Source: Flammula alnicola (Eukaryota; Basidiomycota; Agaricomycetes; Agaricales; Strophariaceae). From it: 64,000 bases of DNA. How positions within the stretch are numbered: position 1 is the stretch's first letter; each line of letters opens with the position of its first letter. Location: assembly GCA_015499995.1 (NCBI GenBank), contig JADNRV010000186.1:1-64000 (forward strand). The letters run 5' to 3'. Both the position numbers and the translations under genes were made by a program. The notes beneath the pieces were generated by a model. That model was not told the DNA's origin. It worked only from the letters and a program-made list of their open reading frames with translations, and ran no database searches. Below, piece by piece: positions 45,895 through 58,397 of the stretch.

Positions 45895-48511
45895 GGTGGT
45901 TGCAGGGTAACTAAAAGTGCGGCGGAGTGAAGGTAGAAACACTGAACTCTTATACTCCACATATCTGAAAGGTCCGACACTGGGTAGATACCAAGAGGAG
46001 AATAGAGATAATAGAACGTTGTTGTACGCACATTGCGACGCAATGTGATTTATGGGTTGTTTTCTCACTTTTTGGACTTCTCAAGACAGCCGAGGAATAA
46101 TAGGATAATTCATTGCAATGCATGCGCCTGCTACAGGGACTCAGAGGTAGCAACAGAATACGCACAAGAACTTCTTCCGTGAAGTTGATTAACAATTAAC
46201 TATTATCCCGTCAATTATGATCACCGGATCAGAGTTGAGCGCAATCAAGACAATTGACGCCCATCTATTATTATTATTGATTCCCATATAAACCACAGCA
46301 TACAAATAATGGGGCAAGACAACCAACATCATGAATAGCCTTGAAACGTCAGCTTCTTGTAAGTCCCTCTCCAATATACTCTTTGAATGTGCGGTCATGC
46401 TCAGAATTTGTGCAGGCCTCGCCCTTGTTAAATATACCGCACCCATGTGAGACTTATATTCAATTTGAACTCATTTGTCTTGAACTCAATTTCAATTTCT
46501 AGTTTCGATATTTATGAGAGGCACAATCTACAAGAGCTTTCGCGCTCAGTTGCTAATTGTTGGAACCACTCCCAGGCAGAGTGCGTGACAGATCAGCAGG
46601 TTTCTTCAAACTTAGTATTCACCTTTGCATTTTGAGTAGATCCTACTGGGCAATGAGGAGGGCTAAGAAGCCCAAGTTCTTCAACACCGGTGTTGTGGTG
46701 GGCTGCAAACACATTGCGCAAATGTACCATTGTAAGAGGAATATGTGATAGATGTTATTTTTATATGTAAATTTCAAGAGCATACAAGTACCAAAGGCTG
46801 TAGTGAGCATAGTAAATAACCTTTTTGTCTTGTTTCTCCGGCTTGAAGGCCAGATGATGGACGGGGATTGTGGTCGAGAGCGAAGATCAGCTTGAGAAAC
46901 TAAAGATCATCGATCAGTGGCTGTGTTCAATTTGATCTCTGCCCAAAGTATGCAGCTTGTACGGGTTTGCCCAGGTATAACTATAATTACACTATTTTCA
47001 TTCACCGATCTGCTGAAAAAATTACATAGGCTTGCTCCTAAACTATTTCTCCGCCCAATAAAATTATAAAAAGTGTAGATACCTTGGGCACCCTTCCCAA
47101 TTTGGGTCATGAATTTCCCGGTGATGATGTAAGTGTTCCTGCAACGCTTTTGCCACACGTGACCTTGTGGCAATTGCGTTGCAGGCACCGATTATCTCTC
47201 TAAGTCTCTTTCCACCAACTGTATGTCGTCGCGCTCTGCAGCCCAAAAAATGCAACTTACATAAAGGTAAGTAAGATTTCATTCGATATATCTACAATGA
47301 TTGAGTGCCACTTTTCTCAACTTTTTACAGTCAATCAACATCTCTACGTGGCGAGCAACCGCCACCACCAATGCTGCTCGCTGGTCCCCTCCAAAGAGGG
47401 ATGTGGTCTTTTCACAAGTCTGGAGGGCTTGCGATGAGGCAGAAGTATCAAAAGACAGTCCCTTTCAGAGGGTGGCCACCAGGTGCGCCCCTAACACGCC
47501 GTCTGGGCTTGCCGAGCTTAACATGACATAGTTTTCATTTTCGTTATTAGCCAATGGCCAGCTTTCAATCCAGAGCTGATCCAGAACTCGACCTCCATTG
47601 TATTTTCCAGCCTGTTTCAACTCCTCACCAAGCGAAGTCCTCACCAAGCGAAGTCGGCCGACAAATGTGACATGAAAAACTCGAAGGTTTCGCATGCGCA
47701 CAGTCAGCGACCATCAAAGACACCCTGTAACCACCGACGCCGCTTTCTTGAGCAGTTATGATGTTGTCTTGGCAAGGAAGGGAAGAAAACCCAGACACAA
47801 TGACGTTGACGACTGCAACTACGGCGCCAATCGTAAACAGCACCACTACGAAGAATATGATTGCCTCTACGTCTCTATCCATACCTCCCTCCACGACGTC
47901 GTCAACCTCTCTCTACCCTCTCCTCCATATACTATTGCAACGTCCATTACTATAATACCACCGCCACCTTCAGCGCTCTCCTTTGCAGATAACCCTCGAA
48001 AATGTTCACTGCAGTGTCAATTGACACCTTGCAGTGCATTTGCGAGGCAATGCTTGCGGCTTTCCCACTTTCCGCTTCCGTGCGCAAACGAAATCATGGA
48101 CATAAAGCCCCCCCTTGGTTGACTGGAGTGCTTTCCGTGCGCATTCATATCGAGTACGCCAAAATTTGAACAATGAGTCAGCATTTTGGACAGCTTGAAG
48201 CGGGCGTGCGAAATGCGCTGGGCTTGATGCGCTTTTCAACCACACCTCCGCTTTGTCAAAAGCGGAAGGCCATGATCCATTTTTGGAGACTCTGTGTGCA
48301 ATGCGCATCTCCCATTATCCATGGGCCACTGACCATGGCCCAGTGCCACAGAGACAACACGTAGGTTTCGTACATATACTGCTTCGCACTCTGACATGCT
48401 TGAAGCGTACCTCTCCCTCCTCCTACTCTCCACTGAACTCCGGTGTGCACACTTTGTCTCTGTGGCATTTGAAACCCTCACAGTTCAAGCCCTCTCGTAC
48501 CAATTTTCCAC
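45895..48511. other. 2.6-kb stretch without a supported gene
   Basis: Short frames only. A hairpin at 47138-47185 is annotated separately. caccaagcgaagtc is directly repeated at about 47626-47655. The right end should include the promoter of the gene at 48512. Confidence 0.45.
47138..47185. repeat. Hairpin with 20-bp arms sharing its apex with 42444-42515
   Basis: cctgcaacgcttttgccaca (47138-47157) faces its near-perfect inverse ending at 47185, with loop cgtgacct. The apex ttgccacacgtgac(c/t)ttgtggcaa is the same as in the palindrome at 42444-42515, but the outer arms (cctgcaacgc/gcgttgcagg) are unrelated. Confidence 0.8.
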
Positions 48512-50485
48512 ATGTCCAACACCAACAAACCCTCCACCAAATTTCCAGCGGCACAAAGAGCTCTCCTCGAAGCTCTGTTTCCTGAATATGAGGCCTATAT
48601 TCGTAAACATAACCCTGATTTTAAGGGTCGATCAAAGGAACTTACTCGATGGAGAGAGACTACAGCAAAGAAATTCATGGAAGATGACCAATTCAAGGAG
48701 CTCTTCAACTCCAGACCTGAGGTCGAAATAAAGGACTGGGAGGATGTGAGTTTGATTTCGCTATTTATTGTTTCAGCTTTGTGCTTACAGAAACATACAC
48801 AGGCCATTAGCCGTGTTTATATTAACCACTTCAACAACAACCTTCGACGACATGCCACATCTACTCCATCTGCATCCTCACCCTCTACTTCTACTCCCGC
48901 TTCGAACGTCCGCGTCAGCAAAGCTGCAGACGATACTCTACGTCGCGGAATTGTTACGTTTCTCGGAGACCTCTCGGCCCGCGAGATGTTCGCCAGTGAA
49001 AATGAAGACGATCTCAAGGCCGAGATGGACCGTATTCATGCTGAGAATCCAGACTTGTTTGGCGGGGCATTGCGCAACAAGGCACTGAAGATACTGTGGG
49101 ACAAGGCAGACCATGTGCAGTGGGAATCCAAGATTGCGGACCTGGCAGACAATGTTGAGGCGTGAGTAGCTTTCATCATTCATTCTGATGATTTAATTAA
49201 CTGGGATTCTGGGCATGCAGGAATCAAGCAGTCTTCGCAGACTTGATGTCGATCGCATTGCAAAATTTGTGCAATCGTAAGAGGCTCGGATCGACAGTCA
49301 TGTCATTTTCTTGGGCTTTTCGTGACCCCAGCACCGACTTGGTCAAGGGAGGTTCCCTTTGGACAGGCTACGATGCATATCAGGATGCAGATATTCTCGT
49401 GAAGCCAGCGGATCACAGAACGCAAGCTGATGCTTGGATTTTGCATGCGGATGCTGTTCTACCTCGTAAGCTCTTACTCAATACTATCTCATTCATTCGA
49501 TATTCTGACTTTTATTCAGGGAAGCCGAAACCTTTGACCTACAAATTTTCACTCAGTGAGGACGGTATCCCCCTACTTCCTCTTGTCAATGTCATGGAAG
49601 CAAGCCCTGCTCAAGTCGCCATCTTGGTCTGGGAGTACTTACTGACTTTATGGGGTATGTATAAATCCAACTCGACTCTTTTAAACGCCTGTCAGGATCT
49701 AACAATATCATACTTTAGAGCTTTCCTATGGTTACAGCGATATTTTGGCCATTCCTCCTATCCCATGGGATGATATCACCCACAATCCTAACAAGTACTT
49801 TGATATATCAGTACATTCGCTTCCTGTGCCATTGAAACCGCTCGAATTCATGCAAATGAGCCCACTTACGACATATGCGCTATACGATTACTTCAGGAGC
49901 ACCATCGACACCCATCCGTTCCAATTTCATCGCAAAGATCAATTTCCCACTTCTCCCAATCCTCCGCCCACTGGTCTCACCTCGCGCTCCAACTCCCCTC
50001 TCACATTTGAACCCTTGCACAATGCACCGGAAGTCGAAGTGGTCTCTGTCAACCCCGACTCAGATTGTCACTCCTCATCCCAGGATCGCACAACTGCGGG
50101 AAGGTCTACTGATCCGGATCATGGGCCAGATCAGCGATCGAGCAGAGGCCATCCTGCGGCAACTGTTTACTCATCTGTTACGACTTCTACCGGAGGTAGG
50201 CAGAAGCGAGGACGTCATACGAACGCTAAAGACATTGCAGTGCTTGCTGCTGATGCCGAGGTGGGTCATGTGGTCATCGGTGATCCTGAAAGTGCGGCGA
50301 TCACTTCTCCTGCTCCTCCTTCCAGCTCTGCTTCAACGTCCGTTGGTGTTGCTTCTCTTCCTGTGTCTCAGCCACAAATGGCAGCTGCTCCGGCTCCTAA
50401 TGATCCTTCCCATTCCGTTCTGTCCGCCTCCGACCCATCACTTACACAAGAAGAAGTCCACCCCGCTCCGAGCGTATCATCTTGA
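48512..50485 (+). CDS. Unrecognised protein, 579 residues
   Basis: Five exons (48512-48745, 48803-49161, 49221-49465, 49520-49654, 49719-50485), introns 54-64 bp, phases consistent. The N-terminus (FPAAQRALLEALFPEYEAYI, SKELTRWRETTAKKFMED) resembles the helical, charged start found in many Agaricomycete orphan proteins. A middle block (WAFRDPSTDLVKGGSLWTGY, LSYGYSDILAIPPIPWDDI) is aromatic and looks folded. The last 200 residues are Ser/Thr/Pro-rich. The TGA at 50483-50485 is followed in the same frame by a basic segment and a repeat-like tail (DKDGKPINELGNPIYVDEAG) to 50725, so the true protein may be longer. I recognise no domain and assign no function. Confidence 0.7.
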
Positions 50486-50725
50486 ACAACTCGCGTGCGG
50501 AATGGTCTCAAGCGCAAGGCACCAGACACCAAAACCCAGGAAATAGGACGAAGCAGGAAGAAGAGCAAGAACAAGAAGTCATGGTGGTACTATGAGGACA
50601 AGGATGGTAAACCTATCAATGAACTCGGAAACCCCATCTATGTCGATGAAGCCGGTGAACCTATGTTGGACAAGAAGGGCCAGCCTTTCTACGTCGACCT
50701 CAATGGCAAACCGATCTTAGGCTAG
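50486..50725 (+). other. In-frame downstream extension of the 48512 gene
   Basis: The frame stays open after TGA 50483-50485 and encodes a Lys/Arg-rich block (GLKRKAPDTKTQ, RSRKKSKNKKSWWYYEDKDG) followed by D/E-G-x-P repeats to TAG at 50723-50725. A candidate 39-nt intron (gtatcatct...gtctcaag, 50478-50516) would remove the TGA in frame. The alternative is a nonsense mutation. Confidence 0.45.
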
Positions 50726-50915
50726 ATCCTTAATCTTTAGGTCAGTTTAGTCTATTCATATCATTTAATTTAAACGGTCACTTTCGTTTATGATGTATGC
50801 TTCCCCTCCCGTCCATACTCACTCAATCATCCTCTCCGATTATCTTGTTTATTTTAAATATTCTTTTCCCTTCCCATTCATAGTCACTTGATCGTCCTCT
50901 CTGATTATCTTGCTC

Positions 50916-50983
50916 GTTTAAAATATCGACTTGTTTAAAATATTGACTTGTTTAAAATATTGACTCGTTTAAAATATCGACCC
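50916..50983. repeat. 17-bp AT-rich tandem repeat, 4 copies
   Basis: The unit gtttaaaatat(c/t)gact(t/c) repeats four times at exactly 17-bp spacing. More gtttaaac-like blocks flank it. No function inferred. Confidence 0.8.
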
Positions 50984-51365
50984 TCGTTTAGTTTAAACGA
51001 GTAAATCTAGTTCATCCCCCCGTTTGGTTTATCTAAATGTTGCTTACTTGAATAACGTCTTAACTATGCCTAGAAGGTTACCTGCATATCTTTGGATCTC
51101 AAGGTTTGGATTATCTCAACGAGTGTAGACATGGCCCGAGGTTTGATCAAAATCGATGGAGATTCTTACCTGGCCGCAGGAACGGCTCTGCAACATTGTA
51201 AACCTCCGCGGCCTATCGAACGCAAATAAAAATCAGGGAAATTCAACGAGGAGTAGGAATATTATGGAGGTTTACAATCCTGAGAATGGAAGATCCGAAT
51301 AGTGAGAAGGTTGTTTATTACGAGAAGGGGACATGACACTTACGCCATCGCTTTCACCTATAGTA

Positions 51366-51525
51366 ATCATTGACGAAAACGAAGATATGGGTCAGCTAGA
51401 GGTGGGACGAAATATAGGAAGGATGTACAGTGAGTTCCCACCGCAATGAGGCTAGGTGGGAGTGTAAATGCCGAGGCCATGGCGATGAAGAGGAAGAGGG
51501 CGGTGAGGTTGAGAGATTTGAACAT
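51366..51525 (-). CDS. Small ORF with signal peptide, gene model unresolved
   Basis: ATG at 51523-51525 opens MFKSLNLTALFLFIAMASAF, a strong signal peptide, followed by TLPPSLIA. The remaining sequence looks like an unspliced intron (gtgggaac...actatag). Downstream at about 51185-51215 a short frame encodes GGLQCCRAVPAA, reminiscent of the Cys-Cys doublet of a hydrophobin, but the eight-Cys pattern cannot be assembled. It is probably a small secreted protein, possibly truncated. Exons after the first are not resolved. Confidence 0.4.
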
Positions 51526-52370
51526 GGTGAATCTGTTAAGGTTGGAGTAGGCACGAACGAAGTAGAGTCTCTGAGCTAGCCCGATACCGATACCGTGCTC
51601 GAGGGCATCTTTATACACCCAGTGAAACAAAGAGTGTGGTCAGCCTCCTCAATCGATGACCGTGACGGGCCATGGCGGATCAATATGAAAAACTGCTGGT
51701 GTGCGCATCCGAGCCTAGGCTAGGCTTGCAGAATTTCCAAGGTTGTAGGCGACCTCTTCAACTTTGGATCCGAGGGATCCGATGAGATGACAGATGTGAA
51801 CACAAGTAAGTAGCCCACGCCATGAGTAGAATTGATGGTTTTGTCTATCTCTCGTTCTGGGATGATCAAATTATTTTCTGGTGATATCTCCGGTGCTATG
51901 CGCTTTCCGCCCACGTCAAAACACGCACCCAGGGGTTGAAAAAGAGTATACCAGCGACAAAGTTCGTTGTGATATGTGTCTTATTTACGTGGGCCCTGCG
52001 GGTCATATGCGTCCAAGTTCTCAGCGAACCACAGTTACGGCAGGGAATATGATATGTTACCTCGAACTTGGGGCCAATACAATGGCGCAAGCTGATACGG
52101 AACAAGAGCAACATTCGTAGGTATTTTATCACGACTTCTTGGTAGTGGTATCATTGGGGAATTTGTTACTGTACAGTCGATGGCGGCTGTTACATTTTCG
52201 GTAAAATTTCGGATCGCTGGAAGAGACATATAAAATGCATTTGTATAGTCAAAAGGTACTCAAGGTCCAGGTATCCAAATCCTTTGACATGTATCGATGC
52301 CCACGCGTGGAGGACTTGAGCTCCAGAAGTTCACACAACCCAAATTGACCATGTCTCGCTTGGACAGCGC

Positions 52371-52399
<29 letters not shown>

Positions 52400-52402
<3 letters not shown>

Positions 52403-52790
52403 ATCCAAATTTTGCATCCTTTGAGGTCTCCCTATGTCGGATGTCGCGTCGTAAGCTAGTCTATCTATCTAAGTGTCCGTGGTTTGGTATATCTGTACTG
52501 TCGCCTCTTGGTGGCCTCCTGAGGTGGCACGAGTCGCGTTATAGCGTTGACTATGGGTAGGTATGGTAGCTAAGAAAGTGCGTGGTAGAATAGGGATTAT
52601 GTGGGAGTAAGGTAGGGGACCGGATCATAAAATATATACAATGAAGGTGTAGGTTACGAAATGGGTAGGCGACGTGAAGTTATAAAGGTTTATGGTGCAG
52701 AAAATAATTGAAATAAAGGTAGAGATGAGTCGGCGCTGGCTTACCTCGAACTGGACGTCGTATGAGTGAGGAGGAGGCGCTTCTTTTGGG
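52400..52790 (-). other. LINE 3' UTR
   Basis: Between the ORF2 stop (52791) and the poly(A) tract. It contains no gene. Confidence 0.6.
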
Positions 52791-55700
52791 TTAGTCGTCG
52801 AGGCTTTGGCTGGGGTCTTCGTTCTTCGCTTTGGGTGGCCTGAGGTCGCCGTGTGTGTCGCGGAAACGCCCTGTGTTGTGGATATATCTTAGCAGGGCTG
52901 GTCTCACTTGAACGTCTCCGAGTAGGTCGATTCCGATTTCGCGCATGGGGTCTATTTCTTCCTGTAACGTTGCACGCTGGTCGTCGAAGGTGGGGCACAG
53001 TTTGAGGTAGTGCGTGACCGTTTCTGGCTCCTTTTTGCATGACTCGCAGATTGGTGTTTCGGCTAGTTGGATTCTGTGAAGGTATGAACGAAGTGCGACA
53101 TGACCCGTTCTGAGCTGCGTGAGGATGCTGACGTGTCGACGTTCGAGTTTGCGCGTGGACTTCCAGAATTTGGGGGTAGGCAAAGATGGGTCGATTCGAG
53201 ATATGCGTCGGTACCTGGGCAGGTTGCGAAAGTTTTCTTCGTAGGCTTTGATTACTTTCGTCTTCAGTTTTTGCTTGGTGGCTGCTTTGCTGTGTGGTAG
53301 GGCTTTCTTGAGGATGCCGAAATCGTTGTTTTTGTTGTGTTGCTCGCCCTCCGCGGATTTCTTTGCCTCGTTGTCGACTTCGTCGCTACCTTTGATGTTC
53401 ATGTGGCCTGGTATCCATCGCACTGTGACCAGCGGGTTGTTGGGATGGCGTTTGGTGATTTGGTCATGGCTTTCGTGAATGGCGTCGAGTAGATAGGATC
53501 CAGGGCCTTTAATCCGACTCGTGATGGCTTGTATCGACGCCTGGTTGTCTACTCGGAGCCCTGCTTGGTCGTAGTTCTTCATCGCCGTTTTGACGAGTTG
53601 CAGCCCAAGCAGCTGCCCTACGGATTCTCCTTCATAGACTGTGTGCGCTGTGTCTGGGCCGAGGTAGTGTCGAGCTATGAGCTTGGTTCGGTGGCCTCTT
53701 GTTAGGACGGCTGCTGCGCCGATATGACCGTCGTGTCCTGAGCCGTCGGTGAATACCTTGATGTCGTCCTCGTTGTCCTGTTCCGCGTTTAGCGCCTCCT
53801 CTTTGTTTGCTGATATGACAGTCGGTATATTGGACGTCCAGTTCGGGTGCCGTTTTCTGGTATCTATAGTTTCTAGAGTAAGGTGGTCAGCTTTAATGGA
53901 TTTTAAGATGAGGTGTAAGGGAGACGGGTGCCGTTTTGGGCATATCCTTGCCGCCATGTTTCTGTCCTTTGCTAGTGGGTGGTACGTTGGTAGGGTGGCG
54001 ATTCGTAGTGCCGATGCTTGACTTTGGAGTTGGATGTGTTCGCGCAATGGCAGCATGTTGGCGTGGGCGAAGAGCAGGTCCGATGGGGTGGTTTTGAGTG
54101 CGCCCGTGGCCTGTATTGCCGCTTTCCTTTGGATCGTTTCCATACGTTTGATGAGACCTGATCCTTCTCCTTTCTTTCCTTTTCTTCCGGATTGTGCGCA
54201 CCATATGTCTGCCGCATACAGCATACGTGGAAGGGCGACGGCGTAGTATAGTCTTCGGCATAGTGTTCCGGATACTCCTTTCGCTTTTTTGCATATTCTT
54301 CGGACCTGAGCTTCCCATGCTGTTCCTTTGGCGAGGGCGTAAGCGGCGTGTTCTCTGAAGCGTAGTTCCCTGTCGATGATGATGCCGAGGAACTTGTGCG
54401 AGTCGACTGTTGTGATGTGTGTTGGTCGTTGAGTTTGATTTGAAGTGGTGGCTGCTTGATGCGTTTTCGAGGGTTGTTGGGGTCTGGTATCCTTCGTCTG
54501 GTTGCGTGAAGTCCTGCGAATTTGTGCCATTCATATTTTGAGAAGTGTGTTTCGGCCCATTTGGCTGGTCCGTCTGGTCGCTGGAAGACTTTCGCCATTT
54601 TCTCCGCTGCTTCCTGTCCGGTTTTCGCTGATACTGCGCAGTATGCGTCGTCGACGTAGCTTGCTTCCAGTGCGTTCTTTTCCGTGCGTTTCATCTTGAG
54701 CTGTTTGGCGTTGTAGTACCTGTAAAAGAGGGTGGCGAGGTTGCACCCTTGGTCAAGTCCGTTGCCAATCGCAATCGGCGACGATAGGAAATCGTCGAAG
54801 GCTATGACAGTTTCTCGGCCTTCAGCCTTGGCTGAGATCCAGTCCGTCACTTCTTTTGGGACTCCATCCATCCTCATGTCGTGTACCAGAACCGAGATGA
54901 CGGTGTTGGGGTACGCACCTTTGATGTCCATGAATACAGCGACAACTTCTTCTTTTCGTCGCCAGGCATCCTTGATGAACTTGGTTAGCATGTGTAGGGA
55001 GTCCGTCGTGGTGCATCCAGGTTGTCCGCCGAATTGATTGGGTGGTAGGATTCCGAGTCGCTCTGTTTCATACTCCAGGATTTCTTTGACGCACGCGGAG
55101 CAGAGTTTGGCGATAGTATCGAGTAGCGCGATAGGTCGGTATGCTCCAGGAATGCCGTAGTCTGGGCGTCCTCCTTTTCTGAGTACGGCTGTCGTGTACT
55201 TTTTCCATTTTTGTGGGTAGTGTTTGAGTTTGAATGTCGCTCGATATATTGGTCCGAGATAGAGTGCTAGTTGGTCAGCAGAGTGGGTTAGTATGGAGTT
55301 GGATATACCGTTAAGTCCAGGTGCTTTGTAGGGGCTGAGTTTCCGCGCTGCTCCGAGGATTTGTTCGTCCGTTATTTCTTGGAGTTCGAAGGCCGGAGCC
55401 GGGTATTCTTGGTTTGGGTCGATGCCGGGGTCTGCTGGTGCCGGGTAAAAGAAGGCTTCGTGTAAGAGTCGGCTCTTTTCTTCGTTGTCTTGTACTTCTG
55501 TGTAGGTTCCGTCGTCGTTTTGCTTTTTGAGTGCTGGGATTCTGGCTTTGCCTCCGTCGGAGGCTGGTGCTGATATGAACCTATTGGTGTCCCAGAGCGT
55601 TCTTTGGTCGACGTTTTCTAGGTAGTCCTCCCAGTGTTGGCGCTTGGTGTCGTTGAGAAGGGTGGTGTATTGTTGGGATGCTAGTTTGAAGTCCTCGTGG

Positions 55701-56780
55701 GCGGGGTGTTCTGGGTGATTTTTGTACTTGGACGCCCGGCGAGATTTGGCTTTGAGGTCGGCTCTGGCTGTTTCTAGTTCTTTGGTCCACCATCTCTTTG
55801 CATGCGGTGATGGCTTTCGTTTCGGCACGACTTCTTCCATGGTTTTGAGTATTGCGTCTTCGAGGTCGTCGAGGGCTTTTGTGAGTTGGTCGATCGTCGT
55901 GACTGGTGCTGGCTCCGGCATGTGGTCTAGGTGTTTGCCGAGGGTTTCGCGGAATTTGGGCCAGTCTGTGGCGCGGAAGTTCCAGTTGGTTTGGCGTCGG
56001 CAGCTACCATGGTGAAGTCGATTGTTATCTGGATCGGAAAGTGATCAGCTTTACACGGGGTGTCTTCCGGGGATGTGGTGCATTTGGTTATTAGCGGTAT
56101 TATTTCTGCAGAGCAGAAGACGTTGTCTGGTCGAGTTTCGTTACCTGCTGAGTTGATGATGGTGGGTATGCCTTTGGGCAGCGCTTGTTCCATTCCGTAG
56201 TCTGCTATCATTTCTATGAGGGGCTCCGCGCGTCGAGGTTGGCCTGAGTAAGAGCCGCGAGTTGTGCTCTGCTTCCCATAGCGGGTGGTGTCTGTTGAAG
56301 TCGCCTAGCCATATCTTACCTTGTGTCGCGGTCTGGTGTTGGCGTTGGATCGTTGTTCTTGTTGTTCGAAGTGTCGGTTGAGTGTCTTGAGGGTTCAGGG
56401 TGTTCGCAGTCATTGTAGATGTTGTAGAGATCGATGGTCGAGTCGTTGTTCTTGAGTTGGATTGCGACGACGTCTGCGGATTGTATGTCTATCTGAGTCC
56501 ATGCGTTAGTGGATAGCTTTTCGTGTACTAGTATTAGCGATCTCGAGGTCGATTGTCCTTGCTTGTGGCTGGTCGGATAGACTGTTCGCCACACTCGTGT
56601 AGCTCTTGTTTGTTGCTGGAAGTCGTAGCATGGTTCTTGTATGCATATTATGTCGTAGTCGTTGTTGAGGGAGTTGAGGAGAGTTAGTTGGGCGGTGGGG
56701 GATTTTCGTACGTTTTGCTGCCATATCTTGAGGGTTTTCTGTTGGTTGTAATCGTTCATGGCGAGGGGTGGTGGTGACAT
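52791..56780 (-). pseudogene. LINE ORF2: endonuclease, RT, RNase H
   Basis: The endonuclease starts KIWQQNVRKS, ICIQEPCYDF (56780 side), shifts frame to IWLGDFNRHHPLWE (about 56280-56330) and shifts again before KADHFPIQITIDF. The reverse transcriptase frame (55921-53972) has PYRPIALLDTIAKL, FMDIKGAYPNT (motif A), GLDQGCNLATLFY (motif B) and SYVDDAYCAV (motif C). Another shift near 54520 leads to RNase H: VFTDGSGHDGHIGAA, YEGESVGQLLGL, RVDNQASIQAI and WIPGHMNIKGSDEVDNEA, then CESCKKEPETVTHYLKLC. All catalytic residues are present but spread over several frames, so this copy cannot make a full protein. Confidence 0.85.
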
Positions 56781-57855
56781 GCGTCCTCGGTTGTTTTCTT
56801 CGCGTTCTTGTTCGGACTGCGTGACCAGTCGAGTTTTCGTTGTCGTAGGGCGCTCGGTGGTCGGGATTCTGGGGTGTCTCTTGTTCGACTCTGCTCCCTG
56901 TTCGACGTTGGCCGCCTTCCGTTCGACGACGACCTTCCGGTGGCTTGACTGGATTCTGGTTGGGTGCTTGGTTGCGTGTTGGGTTGTTGTTCGTCGCTGT
57001 GTCGTTGCCGTGGTTCTGTGCTGCGTTGGTTTGTGAGTTGGTTGGTTTGTTCGCTGGTCCTCGTCGCTGGGATTGTTTTTGCTTGGCTACGACGAAGTCG
57101 TTTAGTCTGGCTGTTCCTAGTGGCCTTCGCCAGCCGTTGTCTTGGGCTCTTTGTTGTTCTTGTCGGTTCGCTGTTCTGAATTCGTTAGTGTTGCCTCGCC
57201 AGCGGTCTGGCCCAGCGAAGTCTCCGCCGTACGACGCTGCCTTGGCGTCGCTGTACTTTACCCATGTCTTGGGTCCTTTGTAATGTGGTATTTGTATTGC
57301 GTTTCTGGGTGGGCGATGGAGTGGTTCTTCTTGTATTTCTGGAACGTTTGACAACGTTTGTGGTCCCATGAGGCATGGTCGCATGGGAGGTTGCGCTTCT
57401 TGCAGTTGTTGCAGGTGTATTCGTGTCGTCTGCGGGGCATTCTCCGGAGCGGTGGTCTTTCGTGCAGTTGGGACAGACGGTGGTCTTGGTGCATTCGCTG
57501 GCCCTGTGCCGCACTCGTACTCGAGGCAGTTGTAGCACTGTTGTGGGTCGACGTTGAGTCTGTCGCATTTGTACTTTCCGCCTTCGACGATGATGCCTTT
57601 TTCGTAGATCTCGTTGCAGAATTCTTCACTGCCTTTGACCGTCATTACCCCCATGGCTAGGTGCTGTGATGGGTCCCAGTTGTCGGGGTTTCGCAGCCAG
57701 CGTAGCCTTGTGATCGTTCCTGCGGGAAGGGCATTCTCGGATTCTACAGAGAGTTTGAGACTGGTTAGCGTTTCACGGAGATATAAATCAACTGCTCTCA
57801 GCTTTATCCGTGCTTCAAGATAAGGCAACTGTGGTCTGTCAAACATAAAAGACAC
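56781..57855 (-). pseudogene. LINE ORF1, gag-like with CCHC knuckles, frameshifted
   Basis: The conserved block SENALPAGTITRLRWLRNP and PSQHLAMGVMTVKGSEEF precedes zinc knuckles that lie in different frames: CYNCLEYE, then ECTKTTVCPNCTKDHRSGEC, then CNNCKKRNLPCDHASW. At least two compensating shifts occur between 57540 and 57260. The frame then returns for KTWVKYSDAKAASYGGD and a Gln/Asn-rich tail. Knuckles of this type bind the element RNA. The usual N-terminal part is missing. Confidence 0.75.
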
Positions 57856-58397
57856 AAAAAGAAATACCTTGACGGCCGTCTGTGGTGAGATAAGATAAGA
57901 TTAGCCAAATGAGGAAACTGCATCACTAAATCGGGAAAATTCCTACGAGCCATCGCGAGGCAATAAAATCCAGTGTGACTCACTGCGCCGGGCACAATTT
58001 GACATCAGATTGCAGTTCGGCTTGTACTGGCCGATGAGGCCCATTGACAACGCGTCGATTTGGCGAGCCGTGCAGTACCTCGCGAGTTGATCCAATCTCG
58101 TGCTTGAAATGTGCAGGCAATGAAACCCCTTATCCACATTCTGAGTCAGTCGGCATCTAGCATGGACTCATGAGCCCAGTGCAACATTTTATACCACGTA
58201 CGAGATGGTTATGATCTGCTATATCTATCACAATTTAATGACAGAATTTTAAAACCTCAGGGGACGGATGCAAGCTCTCAAGCCAGTTGTAACATGTAAC
58301 AATGTGTTATCAGACCATCCCGAAAGCTCACGCATTTGTATAATTGGATGCAGAAAATCATTCTATTTGAAATGTAAAATACGGTCGGTCATAAGAA
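57856..58397. other. Intergenic, LINE 5' junction
   Basis: About 540 bp between the truncated LINE and the stop codon of the DUF6698 gene. No gene seen. The exact LINE boundary is not resolved. Confidence 0.45.

Larger units (their letters stand above)
52373..57855 (-). mobile_element. Degraded LINE (non-LTR retrotransposon) with poly(A) tract
   Basis: On the minus strand the order is gag-like ORF1 with zinc knuckles, apurinic-type endonuclease, reverse transcriptase, RNase H and a C-terminal Cys/His motif, then a ~390-bp 3' UTR and a poly(A) tract (T-run on + at about 52377-52399). This layout is that of RNase H-bearing fungal LINEs of the Tad/I group. At least four frameshifts break the coding parts. 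ORF1 seems to lack its N-terminus, consistent with 5' truncation near 57850. I did not find a target-site duplication. Confidence 0.85.

Noticed and set aside
51180..51525. Hydrophobin gene
   Set aside because: Signal peptide and one Cys-Cys doublet are present but the eight-cysteine pattern cannot be assembled across the candidate exons.
52340..57900. Target-site duplication of the LINE
   Set aside because: The sequence beyond the poly(A) tract (gacagcgcctaca) was not found near the 5' end around 57800-57960.
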